Shown here one piece after another: positions 1-7,576 of a stretch of DNA of 24,919 bases. The stretch comes from Pararhizobium_B sp051960215. Lineage in GTDB: Bacteria > Pseudomonadota > Alphaproteobacteria > Rhizobiales > Rhizobiaceae. The position numbers and the translations under genes are program-made. A model generated the notes under the pieces. That model saw only the letters and a list, made by a program, of their open reading frames with translations. It was not told where the DNA came from and did not search any database. Position 1 is the stretch's first letter, and each line of letters starts with the position of its first letter. The stretch is from positions 1-24,919 of the forward strand of contig JBQCEN010000166.1 of the NCBI GenBank assembly GCA_051960215.1, written 5' to 3'.

Positions 1-1
1 G

Positions 2-1453
2 CTGATGCTCGTGCCGCTCCTTCTCGGCGTCGCGATCGGCGGCGCGCGGCTCGGCGGCCGCACGGCGCTGCATATCGCGCTGGCGCGCGCGAGCCTCGAC
101 GCCGTCGCGCTCAACCGTTTCGAGCCCGGCGCGATCGACCATACGAACGTCCAGCTCGCGCTGATGGCGCTCTACGCCGCCATGCTGATCGACACCCGCC
201 ATCGTCCCGCGTCCTTCGCGGCTGCCGGATCGATCGCAGGCGTGGCGATCGCCATCGGCGCGGAGACGACGCCGGAGGTCGCCGTCGGCTGCCTCGCCGT
301 CGCGATCTCCTGGGCGTGGACGGGCGCCCCCGTGGCCCGGGCGGCCCAGAGCTTCGGCCTCGCCTTCGCCGCGACGCTGACGGCGGCCTTCTACCTCCTC
401 GTCCCGCCGGGGCACTATTCCGCCGTCACCTGCGACGCGCTCTCGACCGGCTTCTACAGCCTCGGCACCGTCGGCGGCGGGCTGCTCTTCCTTGCGGCCG
501 GCCTGCTTGCCGGACGCGGCGGACGGGCGCTGCGCTTCGGCGCGCTCGCGGTGATCGGCGTGGCGATGATGGCCATGACGCTCAGCGTCGCGCCGCAGTG
601 CCTCGCAAGCCCGCTCGCCGGCCTCGATCCGCTGCTGCGGCGCCTCTGGCTCGACCACGTCACCGAGGCGCAGCCGATCGGTGCGCTGTTCCGGGCGCAG
701 CCTTTCACGGCGGCCGCCTTCTACGCCGCGCCGGCGCTTGCCATCGTCGTCTGCCTGCGGGAAGCGTGGCGCGGGTTCCGGCGCGAGCAGCACCTCTTGC
801 TCCTCGCCCTTCTCGGCATCACGCTCGCGATTACCGTCGTCGAGGTCCGCGGCAGCGTCTTCGCGAACCTGGCCGCCTTCGTCGTGATGGGCGCGGCCAT
901 CGCCCGCGCGCGGGCATCCTATCTGGCGGCGCCGAAGCGGATCGTCCCGGCGCTCGCCTTCGTCTCGATCACGCTCGCCTCGGTGCCGGCCTTCTGGAGC
1001 GTCGGCGGTGCACTCGTCGCAATCGCACTGACACAGCCGGCGAAAGCGTCGACGTCCGGGAAGAAGGCCTGCGCCACCGCGGAAGCGCTGGCGCCCCTCA
1101 CGCGCCTCCACGGCGTGACCGTCGCCGCGCCCTCCAACCTCGGCGTCGACGTCCTGCGCTACACCGACGACCGCGTCCTCTCCGCGCCGTACCACCGCAA
1201 CCAGGCCGGCATGCTCGCCGAACTCCGGATCGGGCTTGCGAAGCCCGAGGCGGCGGAGCGGCTGCTCGCCGACGCCGGCGTCTCCGTCGTCGCCTATTGC
1301 AGCACGGAGGCCGAGACGCGGCTCGTCGAGAACCAGGCGCCTGAGGGGCTATTCGCGACGCTGAAGAAGGGCGATGTGCCGGCCTACCTCACGCCCTTCG
1401 GCGACCCGTCGGAGCCGCTGAAGCTCTACCGTTTCACGCCCGCCGTCCGCTGA
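2..1453 (+). CDS. Polytopic membrane protein, GT-C / STT3-like, 5' end missing
   Basis: This is the C-terminal part of a multi-pass inner membrane protein; the frame is open to the window edge, so the ATG at position 5 is probably internal. Counting from that ATG, hydrophobic segments alternate with short Arg-rich loops to about residue 345, and a soluble tail of about 135 residues follows. The motif PGAIDHTNVQL (about residues 41-51) resembles the Asp-His motif of lipid-carrier-dependent GT-C glycosyltransferases such as STT3, which would transfer a sugar from an undecaprenyl- or dolichyl-like lipid on the periplasmic side. The catalytic first loop expected near the N-terminus lies outside the window. 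Family assignment is an inference from this motif and the topology. A generic polytopic protein of unknown function is the alternative. Confidence 0.6.
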   Translation: MMLVPLLLGVAIGGARLGGRTALHIALARASLDAVALNRFEPGAIDHTNVQLALMALYAAMLIDTRHRPASFAAAGSIAGVAIAIGAETTPEVAVGCLAVAISWAWTGAPVARAAQSFGLAFAATLTAAFYLLVPPGHYSAVTCDALSTGFYSLGTVGGGLLFLAAGLLAGRGGRALRFGALAVIGVAMMAMTLSVAPQCLASPLAGLDPLLRRLWLDHVTEAQPIGALFRAQPFTAAAFYAAPALAIVVCLREAWRGFRREQHLLLLALLGITLAITVVEVRGSVFANLAAFVVMGAAIARARASYLAAPKRIVPALAFVSITLASVPAFWSVGGALVAIALTQPAKASTSGKKACATAEALAPLTRLHGVTVAAPSNLGVDVLRYTDDRVLSAPYHRNQAGMLAELRIGLAKPEAAERLLADAGVSVVAYCSTEAETRLVENQAPEGLFATLKKGDVPAYLTPFGDPSEPLKLYRFTPAVR

Positions 1454-1553
1454 TCGGCCCTCCCGCCACAGAATGGCCGTTTCGCTCCGGCGCGATAAGA
1501 TCGGGATCGGCGGCGATTCGCGCCATCTCGCGCGCCAGGGAGGGCTTCGGCCA

Positions 1554-2573
1554 ATGCGAAAGACGTTCAAGCCGCTCGCGACGTTCGGGCTTGCCGGCGC
1601 CGCGGCGCTCATCGCCACGCTCCTGCCGCAGGCCGCCTCCGCCGGAACGCCGGCGAAACTCCTCTTCGGGGCGAAGACGCGGCCGGCGGCCATGCGCACG
1701 CAGTCGATCGGCTTCTATGCCAAAGGGTGTCTCGCCGGCGCCCAGGCATTGCCGATCACCGGGCCGACCTGGCAGGTGACCCGGCTGTCGCGCAACCGCA
1801 ACTGGGGCCATCCGGCGCTGATCGCGATGATCGAGAAGCTGTCCCGGGACGCCGCGAAATATGACGGCTGGCGCGGGCTCCTCGTCGGCGACATGTCGCA
1901 GCCGCGCGGCGGGCCGATGGTCAACGGCCACGCCTCGCACCAGGTCGGGCTCGACGCCGACATCTGGCTGACGCCGATGCCGGATCACGTGATGAGCCGC
2001 GAGGAGCGCGAGACGATGCAGTTCCCCTCGATGATCAAGGCCGGATCGCTGGAGCTCGACCCGAAGACATGGACGCCGGCGCAGGGCCGGCTGATCATGC
2101 GGGCGGCGCGCGATCCGGAGGTGGAGCGTATCTTCGTCGCCCCCGGCATCAAGAAGCGGCTCTGCGAGACCTGGACCGGCAACCGCTCGATCCTCGGCAA
2201 GGTCCGCCCCTACTGGGGCCACACCTCGCACATGCATGTGCGGATCGCCTGCCAGCCGGGCTCGCCGCTCTGCAAGCCGCAGGCGTCCGTGCCGCCCGGC
2301 GACGGCTGCGGCAAGCAGCTCGCCTGGTGGTTCACCGACGAGCCGTGGAAGCCGGCCAAGCCGTCGAAGAAGCCGGCGAAGCCCCCCTACCAGACGCAGC
2401 TCTCCGACCTTCCCGCCGCCTGCCGGACCGTTCTCGACGCGCCGGCGGCAGAGACGGTGACGACTGCTGCCTACCAGCCGGCGGAAATACCGGCGCCGGT
2501 TGCCGCTTCTGCGGATGCCATGCCCGTGCCGGAGGCGGTTCCTGTGCCTGTTCCGCGGCCGACCCGCCCCTGA
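1554..2573 (+). CDS. mepA: Penicillin-insensitive murein endopeptidase MepA
   Basis: Periplasmic LAS-type zinc metallopeptidase that cleaves D-alanyl-meso-diaminopimelyl cross-links in peptidoglycan. The ATG at 1554 is preferred to an in-frame ATG at 1473 because it follows an AGGGAGGG ribosome binding site and opens directly into a signal peptide (MRKTFK, a hydrophobic core, then a probable cleavage after AASA near residue 30). Zinc-site residues are visible as H126, H129 and D136 in GHASHQVGLDAD, and as H223, H226 and H228 in WGHTSHMHVR; the spacings match E. coli MepA. The GCGKQLAWWF segment (251-260) is also typical. At 339 residues it is longer than the E. coli enzyme (about 274), the excess being a Lys/Pro linker and a Pro/Val/Ala-rich tail (about 265-339). 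Identity is near certain. Confidence 0.95.
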   Translation: MRKTFKPLATFGLAGAAALIATLLPQAASAGTPAKLLFGAKTRPAAMRTQSIGFYAKGCLAGAQALPITGPTWQVTRLSRNRNWGHPALIAMIEKLSRDAAKYDGWRGLLVGDMSQPRGGPMVNGHASHQVGLDADIWLTPMPDHVMSREERETMQFPSMIKAGSLELDPKTWTPAQGRLIMRAARDPEVERIFVAPGIKKRLCETWTGNRSILGKVRPYWGHTSHMHVRIACQPGSPLCKPQASVPPGDGCGKQLAWWFTDEPWKPAKPSKKPAKPPYQTQLSDLPAACRTVLDAPAAETVTTAAYQPAEIPAPVAASADAMPVPEAVPVPVPRPTRP

Positions 2574-2590
2574 TCCGCCGCGCCGGCCGC

Positions 2591-2619
2591 TTCCCATGCC
2601 GCCGGCCATTCGGTATAGA
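2591..2619 (+). promoter_or_regulatory. Candidate sigma-70-type promoter for mgsA-glk
   Basis: TTCCCA (2591-2596) and TATAGA (2614-2619) are separated by 17 bases, matching the housekeeping consensus at four and five of six positions. The predicted start near 2626 falls inside the palindrome at 2618-2643. Read by eye only. Confidence 0.4.
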
Positions 2620-2643
2620 ACGCTCAAATCGATTAGAGCGTTC
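2618..2643. repeat. 26-bp near-perfect palindrome upstream of mgsA
   Basis: The arms GAACGCTC (2618-2625) and GAGCGTTC (2636-2643) flank a centre that continues the symmetry through ATCGAT; 12 of 13 positions per arm pair. It overlaps the predicted mgsA transcription start and could be a repressor operator, an RNA hairpin, or part of a dispersed intergenic repeat. Confidence 0.7.
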
Positions 2644-2668
2644 GTGATGCTCGTCGTTTCACGAAACG
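2639..2668 (+). repeat. Second hairpin overlapping the mgsA palindrome
   Basis: CGTTCGTGA (2639-2647) can pair with TCACGAAACG (2659-2668) as nine base pairs with one bulged A and an 11-base loop. It uses bases of the right arm of the 2618-2643 palindrome, so the two cannot form together. A smaller dyad, CGTTTC-AC-GAAACG (2655-2668), lies inside. The mgsA ribosome binding site begins just after, at 2671. Confidence 0.55.
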
Positions 2669-2683
2669 TCGGAAGCGGAAGGC

Positions 2684-3115
2684 ATGGCCGAGAAGAGGTG
2701 CATCGCGCTCATCGCGCATGACCAGAAGAAGGACGATCTCGCCGCCTTCGCCAGGGCGCACGAGGCGACGCTTTCGCGCTTCCGGATCGTCGCGACGGGC
2801 ACGACCGGCGGCCGCATCCTCGACGTCTGCCCGCATCTCGACGTCCGGCGGATGAAGAGCGGCCCGCTCGGCGGCGACCAGCAGATCGGCGCGATGATCG
2901 CCAATGGCGAGATCGGCCAGCTCGTCTTCTTCGTCGACCCGCTGACGGCGATGCCGCACGACGTCGACGTCAAGGCGCTGATGCGGCTCGCCATCGTCTA
3001 CGACATCCCGATGGCGCTCAACCGGGCGACCGCCGAGCTGATCCTGGCAGCGGCGGCCGACAGGGGCGTCGGCGCGGCGCCCGAGGCAATGCGAAGCGAG
3101 GCCAAGAGACCATGA
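2684..3115 (+). CDS. mgsA: Methylglyoxal synthase
   Basis: Converts dihydroxyacetone phosphate to methylglyoxal and phosphate, the cytosolic bypass of lower glycolysis that relieves sugar-phosphate build-up. The 143-residue length is usual. Family landmarks are H12 in ALIAHDQKK, the phosphate-binding TGTTGG (38-43), SGPLGGDQQIGA (59-70) with D65 at the catalytic aspartate position, and H92/D95 in MPHDVDVKAL, matching His98/Asp101 of E. coli. The GGAAGCGGAAGG stretch just before the ATG supplies a ribosome binding site. The stop overlaps the start of glk by four bases (ATGA), so the two are likely co-transcribed and translationally coupled. The leader holds a long palindrome and alternative hairpins, suggesting a control point. 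The family is usually inhibited by phosphate. Confidence 0.96.
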   Translation: MAEKRCIALIAHDQKKDDLAAFARAHEATLSRFRIVATGTTGGRILDVCPHLDVRRMKSGPLGGDQQIGAMIANGEIGQLVFFVDPLTAMPHDVDVKALMRLAIVYDIPMALNRATAELILAAAADRGVGAAPEAMRSEAKRP

Positions 3116-4137
3116 AGTCCCCTTTCGAACCCGAGCCGTCCTTCTCGTTTCCGGTGCTGATCGGCGACATCGGGGGCACCAATGCGCGCTTCGCGATCCT
3201 CGTCGATTCCTATGCCGAGCCGAAGACCTTCCCGACGCTCGCCACCGCCGATTTCGCGACGATCGACGAGGCGATCCAGACCGCCGTGCTCGACCGCACG
3301 TCGCTGCAGCCGCGCTCGGCGATCCTCGCCGTCGCCGGCCCCATCGACAGCGACGAGATCGACCTCACGAACTGTCCCTGGGTCGTGCGGCCGAAGCAGA
3401 TGATCGCGAACCTCGGCTTCGACGACGTCGTCGTGGTCAACGATTTCGAGGCGCAGGCGCTCGCCGTCGCCTTCATCGACGACGAGCATCGCAAGAAGGT
3501 CGGCGGCGGCATCATCGAGGACCATGCCTCGCGCGTCGTGCTCGGGCCCGGCACCGGTCTCGGCGTCGCCGGCCTCATCAACTCGCACCACGTCTGGATA
3601 CCCGTGCCGGGCGAGGGCGGCCACATCGACATGGGCCCGCGCACCGAGCGCGACTACGCCATCTTCCCGCATGTCGAGGCGATCGAGGGCCGCGTCTCGG
3701 CCGAGCAGATCCTCTGCGGGCGCGGCCTCGTCAACATCTACCGCGCCATCTGCCACGTCGACGGCGTCGAGACAAAATTCGATGGCCCGGCGGCGATCAC
3801 CGCGGCCGCGCTCGACGGCTCCGATCCCGCGGCGGCGGAGACGGTGTCGCTCTTCTCGACCTATCTCGGGCGCGTCGCCGGCGACCTCGCGCTGGTCTTC
3901 ATGGCGCGCGGCGGCGTCTATCTCGCGGGCGGCATCTCGCAGCGCATCCTGCCGGCGCTCCAGAAGCCGGAATTCCGCGAGGCCTTCGAGAACAAGGCGC
4001 CGCACGGGGCCCTCGTCCGCTCGATCCCGACGTTCGTCGTCACCCACCCGCTCGCCGCCGTCTCCGGCCTCGCCGCCTATGCCCGCACGCCTGCGCGCTT
4101 CGGCGTCGTCACCGACGGGCGGCGCTGGAAACGGTAG
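3112..4137 (+). CDS. glk: Glucokinase (Glk family)
   Basis: ATP-dependent cytosolic phosphorylation of glucose to glucose 6-phosphate. The protein has 341 residues, close to the family norm. The N-terminal phosphate loop GDIGGTNARFAI lies at 18-29, the catalytic aspartate is D111 in VVNDFEAQALA, the adenosine-side loop GPGTGLGVAG is at 145-154, and GEGGHIDMGP (167-176) forms the sugar-binding E-H motif. No ROK-type zinc-finger cysteines are seen, which places it with the E. coli-like Glk group. It starts inside the mgsA stop codon (ATGA), so methylglyoxal synthesis and glucose entry into glycolysis appear to be expressed together. A hairpin (4162-4177) sits 24 bases past the stop. Confidence 0.94.
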   Translation: MKSPFEPEPSFSFPVLIGDIGGTNARFAILVDSYAEPKTFPTLATADFATIDEAIQTAVLDRTSLQPRSAILAVAGPIDSDEIDLTNCPWVVRPKQMIANLGFDDVVVVNDFEAQALAVAFIDDEHRKKVGGGIIEDHASRVVLGPGTGLGVAGLINSHHVWIPVPGEGGHIDMGPRTERDYAIFPHVEAIEGRVSAEQILCGRGLVNIYRAICHVDGVETKFDGPAAITAAALDGSDPAAAETVSLFSTYLGRVAGDLALVFMARGGVYLAGGISQRILPALQKPEFREAFENKAPHGALVRSIPTFVVTHPLAAVSGLAAYARTPARFGVVTDGRRWKR

Positions 4138-4163
4138 GCAAAGCCCCCGCAAGGTTCTATAGA
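4135..4163 (+). promoter_or_regulatory. Candidate promoter for the ABC exporter-dapB pair
   Basis: TAGGCA (4135-4140) and TATAGA (4158-4163) lie 17 bases apart, at the very end of glk. The -10 resembles the one before mgsA. Weak -35; by-eye call. Confidence 0.3.
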
Positions 4164-4177
4164 GCGCCTCTGCGCTC
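4162..4177 (+). repeat. Hairpin between glk and the ABC exporter gene
   Basis: Perfect six-base-pair stem GAGCGC / GCGCTC with loop CTCT. It could end glk transcription, although no T-run follows, or form part of the leader of the next gene. Confidence 0.5.
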
Positions 4178-4185
4178 AGAGAGGA

Positions 4186-4201
4186 ACCGCCCGCGGGCGG
4201 T
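4186..4201. repeat. 16-bp perfect palindrome before a TTG start
   Basis: ACCGCCCGCGGGCGGT is fully self-complementary. It lies between a purine-rich AGAGGAA (4180-4186) and the TTG at 4206, so it is either an operator-like dyad or an mRNA hairpin controlling start-site access. Confidence 0.6.
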
Positions 4202-4205
4202 CGTA

Positions 4206-6047
4206 TTGCTGCATTTGAAAGCCAGGACCAAAGACCGGCCGCGCATCGATGCCGACACCGCGCTCAGCATCCTGAAGCGCATCCTGTCGGAAAACTTCCG
4301 CGACTACATCAAGACCTACTGCTTCGCGATCGTCTGCCTGCTCGTCGTCTCCGGCTCCACCGCCTTCACCGCCTGGATCATGAAGGACGTCGTGGACGAG
4401 GCTTTCGCCAAGCAGCGCGCCGATCTCGTCGGCATCATCTGCATCAGCATCCTCGCCGCCTTCATCCTGCGCGGCGCCGCCTCCTATGGCCAGGCGGTGG
4501 CGCTGTCGACGGTCGGCAACAACGTCATCGCGCGCTACCAGCGCCGCCTCTACGACCACCTGATGGCGCTCGGCGTCGGCTATTTCACCGAAGCCCGCTC
4601 GGCGCAGATCTCCGCCCGCGTCAGCCAGAACATCAACGGCATCCGCGACGTCATGAATCTGACCGTGACGTCGACGGTGCGCGACTTCCTCTCCCTCATC
4701 GCGCTCATCGGCGTCATGGTCGCGCGCGATCCGCTGCTGACGCTGATCGTCTTCCTCGTCGGCCCGCCGGTGTTCCTCGCCCTGCGCTACATCTCGAAGC
4801 GCCTGCGCAGCGCCACCCGCGAGGCCGTGGAGATCAACTCGCGCGTGCTCGGCGCCATGCAGGAGACGGTGCAGGGGATCACCATCGTCAAGGCCTTCAC
4901 GATGGAGCCGGAACTGCGCCAGCGGGTCTCGCACCTCGTCGACATGGCCGAAAAGCGGGCGAACCGGATCGTCCGGCTGACGGAGCGCACCTCGCCGCTG
5001 ACGGAGACGCTCGCCGGTATCGCGATTTCGAGCGTGCTCGCCTATGCTGCCTTCCGCTCGATCTACGGCGGCGTGCTGCCCGGCTCGTTCTTCTCCTTCG
5101 TCACCGCGCTGCTGCTCGCCTACGACCCGGCGCGCAAGCTCGCCCGCCTGCAGGTGACGCTGGAGCGCGCCATGGTCAACGCCCGGATGATCTACGAGAT
5201 CCTCGACACGCCGCCGAGCCAGCCGGACCTTCCGGGCGCGCCGGCGCTCACGGTCGCAGGCGGCGCGATCGAGGTCCAGAACGTCTCCTTCTCCTATGTC
5301 GGCGGCGCGCCGGTGCTCCACGAGGTGAGCTTCACGGCGGAGGCCGGCAAGACGACCGCCCTCGTCGGCCCGTCGGGCGCCGGCAAGTCGACGATCATCG
5401 CGCTGATCCCGCGCTTCTACGACCCCTCTTCGGGCCGGATCCTCGTCGACGGCGCCGACATCTCGACGGTGACGAAGGCATCCCTGCGCCAGGCGATCGC
5501 CTATGTCTCGCAGCAGCCCTACCTCTTCGAGGGCACGATCCGCGACAACATCCGCTACGGCCGGCCGGGCGCGACCGACGCGGAGATCGAGGAGGCGGCG
5601 CGGCTCGCCTTCGCCCACGACTTCATCCTCGACCAGCCGCAGGGCTACGACACGCCGGTCGGCGAGCACGGCATGACGCTTTCCGGCGGCCAGCGCCAGC
5701 GGCTTTCGATCGCGCGCGCGCTGGTGCGCAACGCGCCGATCCTGCTCCTCGACGAGGCGACCTCGGCGCTCGACACGGAGTCGGAAGTGATGGTCCAGAA
5801 GGCGCTCGATCACGCGATGCGGGGGCGGACGGTGCTCGTCATCGCGCACCGGCTCTCGACGATCGCCCGCGCCGACAAGATCGTCGTCATGCAGCACGGC
5901 CGCGTCGCCGAGGAAGGCCGGCACGAGGAGCTCGCTGCCCGCAGCGACGGCATCTACGCCCGCTTCCACCGCATGCAGGCGCTCGGCCTTTCGGCCGACG
6001 AGGCGATCGACGCGGCGTCGGGAGAGCAGAAGGAGTATATCCGATGA
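4206..6047 (+). CDS. ABC transporter, fused permease-ATPase (MsbA/lipid-exporter type)
   Basis: Half-transporter of 613 residues with an N-terminal six-helix exporter domain (about 35-325) and a C-terminal ATPase; it would work as a homodimer in the inner membrane. ATPase motifs are complete: Walker A GPSGAGKST (388-396), Q-loop Q436, signature LSGGQ (492-496), Walker B ILLLDE (512-517) and the switch histidine H548. Family resemblance is to MsbA-like lipid or multidrug exporters; the substrate cannot be read from the sequence. No ATG lies near the N-terminus: TTG at 4206 is used here, with TTG at 4215 the alternative, and the only purine-rich site (4180-4186) is separated from them by a perfect palindrome. 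The last codons overlap dapB by four bases. Confidence 0.9.
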   Translation: MLHLKARTKDRPRIDADTALSILKRILSENFRDYIKTYCFAIVCLLVVSGSTAFTAWIMKDVVDEAFAKQRADLVGIICISILAAFILRGAASYGQAVALSTVGNNVIARYQRRLYDHLMALGVGYFTEARSAQISARVSQNINGIRDVMNLTVTSTVRDFLSLIALIGVMVARDPLLTLIVFLVGPPVFLALRYISKRLRSATREAVEINSRVLGAMQETVQGITIVKAFTMEPELRQRVSHLVDMAEKRANRIVRLTERTSPLTETLAGIAISSVLAYAAFRSIYGGVLPGSFFSFVTALLLAYDPARKLARLQVTLERAMVNARMIYEILDTPPSQPDLPGAPALTVAGGAIEVQNVSFSYVGGAPVLHEVSFTAEAGKTTALVGPSGAGKSTIIALIPRFYDPSSGRILVDGADISTVTKASLRQAIAYVSQQPYLFEGTIRDNIRYGRPGATDAEIEEAARLAFAHDFILDQPQGYDTPVGEHGMTLSGGQRQRLSIARALVRNAPILLLDEATSALDTESEVMVQKALDHAMRGRTVLVIAHRLSTIARADKIVVMQHGRVAEEGRHEELAARSDGIYARFHRMQALGLSADEAIDAASGEQKEYIR

Positions 6048-6880
6048 ATTCGAGCGAGGCGGCGCCCGACGCGATGCGCCTGGTCGTGGTCGGCGCCGGC
6101 GGGCGCATGGGGCGCGCGCTGATCCGCACCGTCCACGCGATGCCGGGCGTGCGCCTGAGCGGCGCGGTGGAACGGCCAGGCTCCGAGTTCTGCGGCAAGG
6201 ACGCCGGGGAGCTTGCGGGCGTCGGCCCGCTCGGCGTCGCGGTCACCGACGACCCGCTGCCGGCCTTCGTCGAGGCCGACGGCGTGCTCGATTTCACCGC
6301 GCCGGCGGCGACGACGGAGTTTGCCGGGCTCGCGGCACAGGCGCGCATCGTCCACGTCGTCGGCACGACCGGCTGCTCGGCCGAGGACGAAACGAAGATC
6401 GAGGCGGCGGCGCGCCACGCCCGGATCGTCAAGTCCGGCAACATGAGCCTCGGCGTCAACCTGCTCGCCGTGCTCGTCCGGCAGGCGGCAAAGGCGCTGG
6501 ACGCCGCCGACTGGGACATCGAGGTGCTGGAAATGCACCACCGCCACAAGGTCGATGCGCCCTCCGGCACCGCGCTTCTCCTCGGCCGGGCGGCGGCGGA
6601 AGGCCGCAGCATCGCGCTCCAGGAGCAGTCGGTGCGCGTGCGCGACGGGCATACGGGCGCGCGGCCGGAAGGGACGATCGGCTTCGCGACGCTGCGCGGC
6701 GGTTCCGTCATCGGCGAGCACAGCGTCATCCTCGCCGGAGCGGGCGAGCGGGTGGAACTGACGCACAGGGCGGAAGACCGCACGATCTTCGCGCGTGGCG
6801 CCGTCAAGGCGGCGCTCTGGGCGCGATCGCGCAAGCCCGGGCTCTACTCGATGCTCGACGTCCTCGGGCTCGCCGAATAG
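6044..6880 (+). CDS. dapB: 4-hydroxy-tetrahydrodipicolinate reductase DapB
   Basis: Cytosolic NAD(P)H-dependent reduction in the diaminopimelate/lysine pathway, supplying peptidoglycan cross-links and lysine. The Rossmann loop GAGGRMGR spans 17-24, the nucleotide-side GTTG is at 107-110, and the catalytic segment HHRHKVDAPSGTA (165-177) has H165/H166 and K169 where E. coli has His159/160 and Lys163. Length (278) is normal, with about ten extra N-terminal residues. The ATG at 6044 follows a strong AAGGAG site at 6030-6035 and overlaps the ABC exporter stop codon, indicating coupled translation. An internal ATG at codon 11 would give the shorter classical start but has no comparable binding site. 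Confidence 0.96.
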   Translation: MNSSEAAPDAMRLVVVGAGGRMGRALIRTVHAMPGVRLSGAVERPGSEFCGKDAGELAGVGPLGVAVTDDPLPAFVEADGVLDFTAPAATTEFAGLAAQARIVHVVGTTGCSAEDETKIEAAARHARIVKSGNMSLGVNLLAVLVRQAAKALDAADWDIEVLEMHHRHKVDAPSGTALLLGRAAAEGRSIALQEQSVRVRDGHTGARPEGTIGFATLRGGSVIGEHSVILAGAGERVELTHRAEDRTIFARGAVKAALWARSRKPGLYSMLDVLGLAE

Positions 6881-6915
6881 ATTTTCCCCACATCCCCGAA
6901 CGAACGGAGCAGCCC

Positions 6916-7551
6916 ATGTCCGGAACCCTCGTCCTCGTCCGCCACGGCCAGAGCGAATGGAACCTGAAGAACCTCTTCACCGGCTGGAAGGACCCGGGGC
7001 TGACGGAACTCGGCATCGAGGAGGCGGAGCAGGGCGCGCGGGCGCTGAAGGACTATGGGATCACCTTCGACATCGTCTTCACCTCGGCACTGTCGCGGGC
7101 GCAGAAAACGAACGACATCATCCTCGACATCATCGGCCAGCGCGACCTCAAGGTGATCCGCGACGAGGCGCTGAACGAGCGCGACTACGGCGACCTCTCC
7201 GGCCTCAACAAGGATGATGCACGGGCGAAATGGGGCGAGGAGCAGGTGCACATCTGGCGCCGCTCCTACGACGTGCCGCCGCCGGGCGGCGAGAGCCTCA
7301 AGGACACCGGCGCGCGCGTCTGGCCCTACTACATGCGCGAAATCCTGCCGCGCGTCCTTTCCGGCGGGAAGGTGCTGGTGACGGCGCACGGCAACTCGCT
7401 GCGCGCCCTCGTCTACATCCTCGACCGGCTGACGCGCGAGGAACTGCTCTCCCTCAACCTCGCGACCGGCGTGCCGATAGTCTACAGGCTCAAGGCGGAC
7501 TCCACCGTCGAAAGCAAGGACGTGCTCGGCGACATGTCCGGCGCCCACTGA
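6916..7551 (+). CDS. gpmA: 2,3-bisphosphoglycerate-dependent phosphoglycerate mutase
   Basis: Interconverts 3- and 2-phosphoglycerate in glycolysis/gluconeogenesis. The histidine phosphatase signature LVRHGQSEWN has R9 and the phospho-accepting H10; FTGWKDPGLTELG (21-33), R61 in SRAQKTN, E88 in NERDYGDLSG and the second histidine H158 in TAHGNSLRA complete the active site. At 211 residues it is shorter than the 250-residue E. coli enzyme, as I recall for other rhizobial-type dPGMs. It lies 35 bases after dapB, a pairing familiar in this order. A GGAG site (6906-6909) precedes the ATG. Confidence 0.95.
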   Translation: MSGTLVLVRHGQSEWNLKNLFTGWKDPGLTELGIEEAEQGARALKDYGITFDIVFTSALSRAQKTNDIILDIIGQRDLKVIRDEALNERDYGDLSGLNKDDARAKWGEEQVHIWRRSYDVPPPGGESLKDTGARVWPYYMREILPRVLSGGKVLVTAHGNSLRALVYILDRLTREELLSLNLATGVPIVYRLKADSTVESKDVLGDMSGAH

Positions 7552-7576
7552 CGCCGGCTCCCCGGCAGCGCCTGCG

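Noticed and set aside
7553..7566. A terminator between gpmA and the Ada-like gene
   Set aside because: GCCGG-CTCC-CCGGC has only a five-pair stem and no T-run, too weak to call in DNA this rich in GC.
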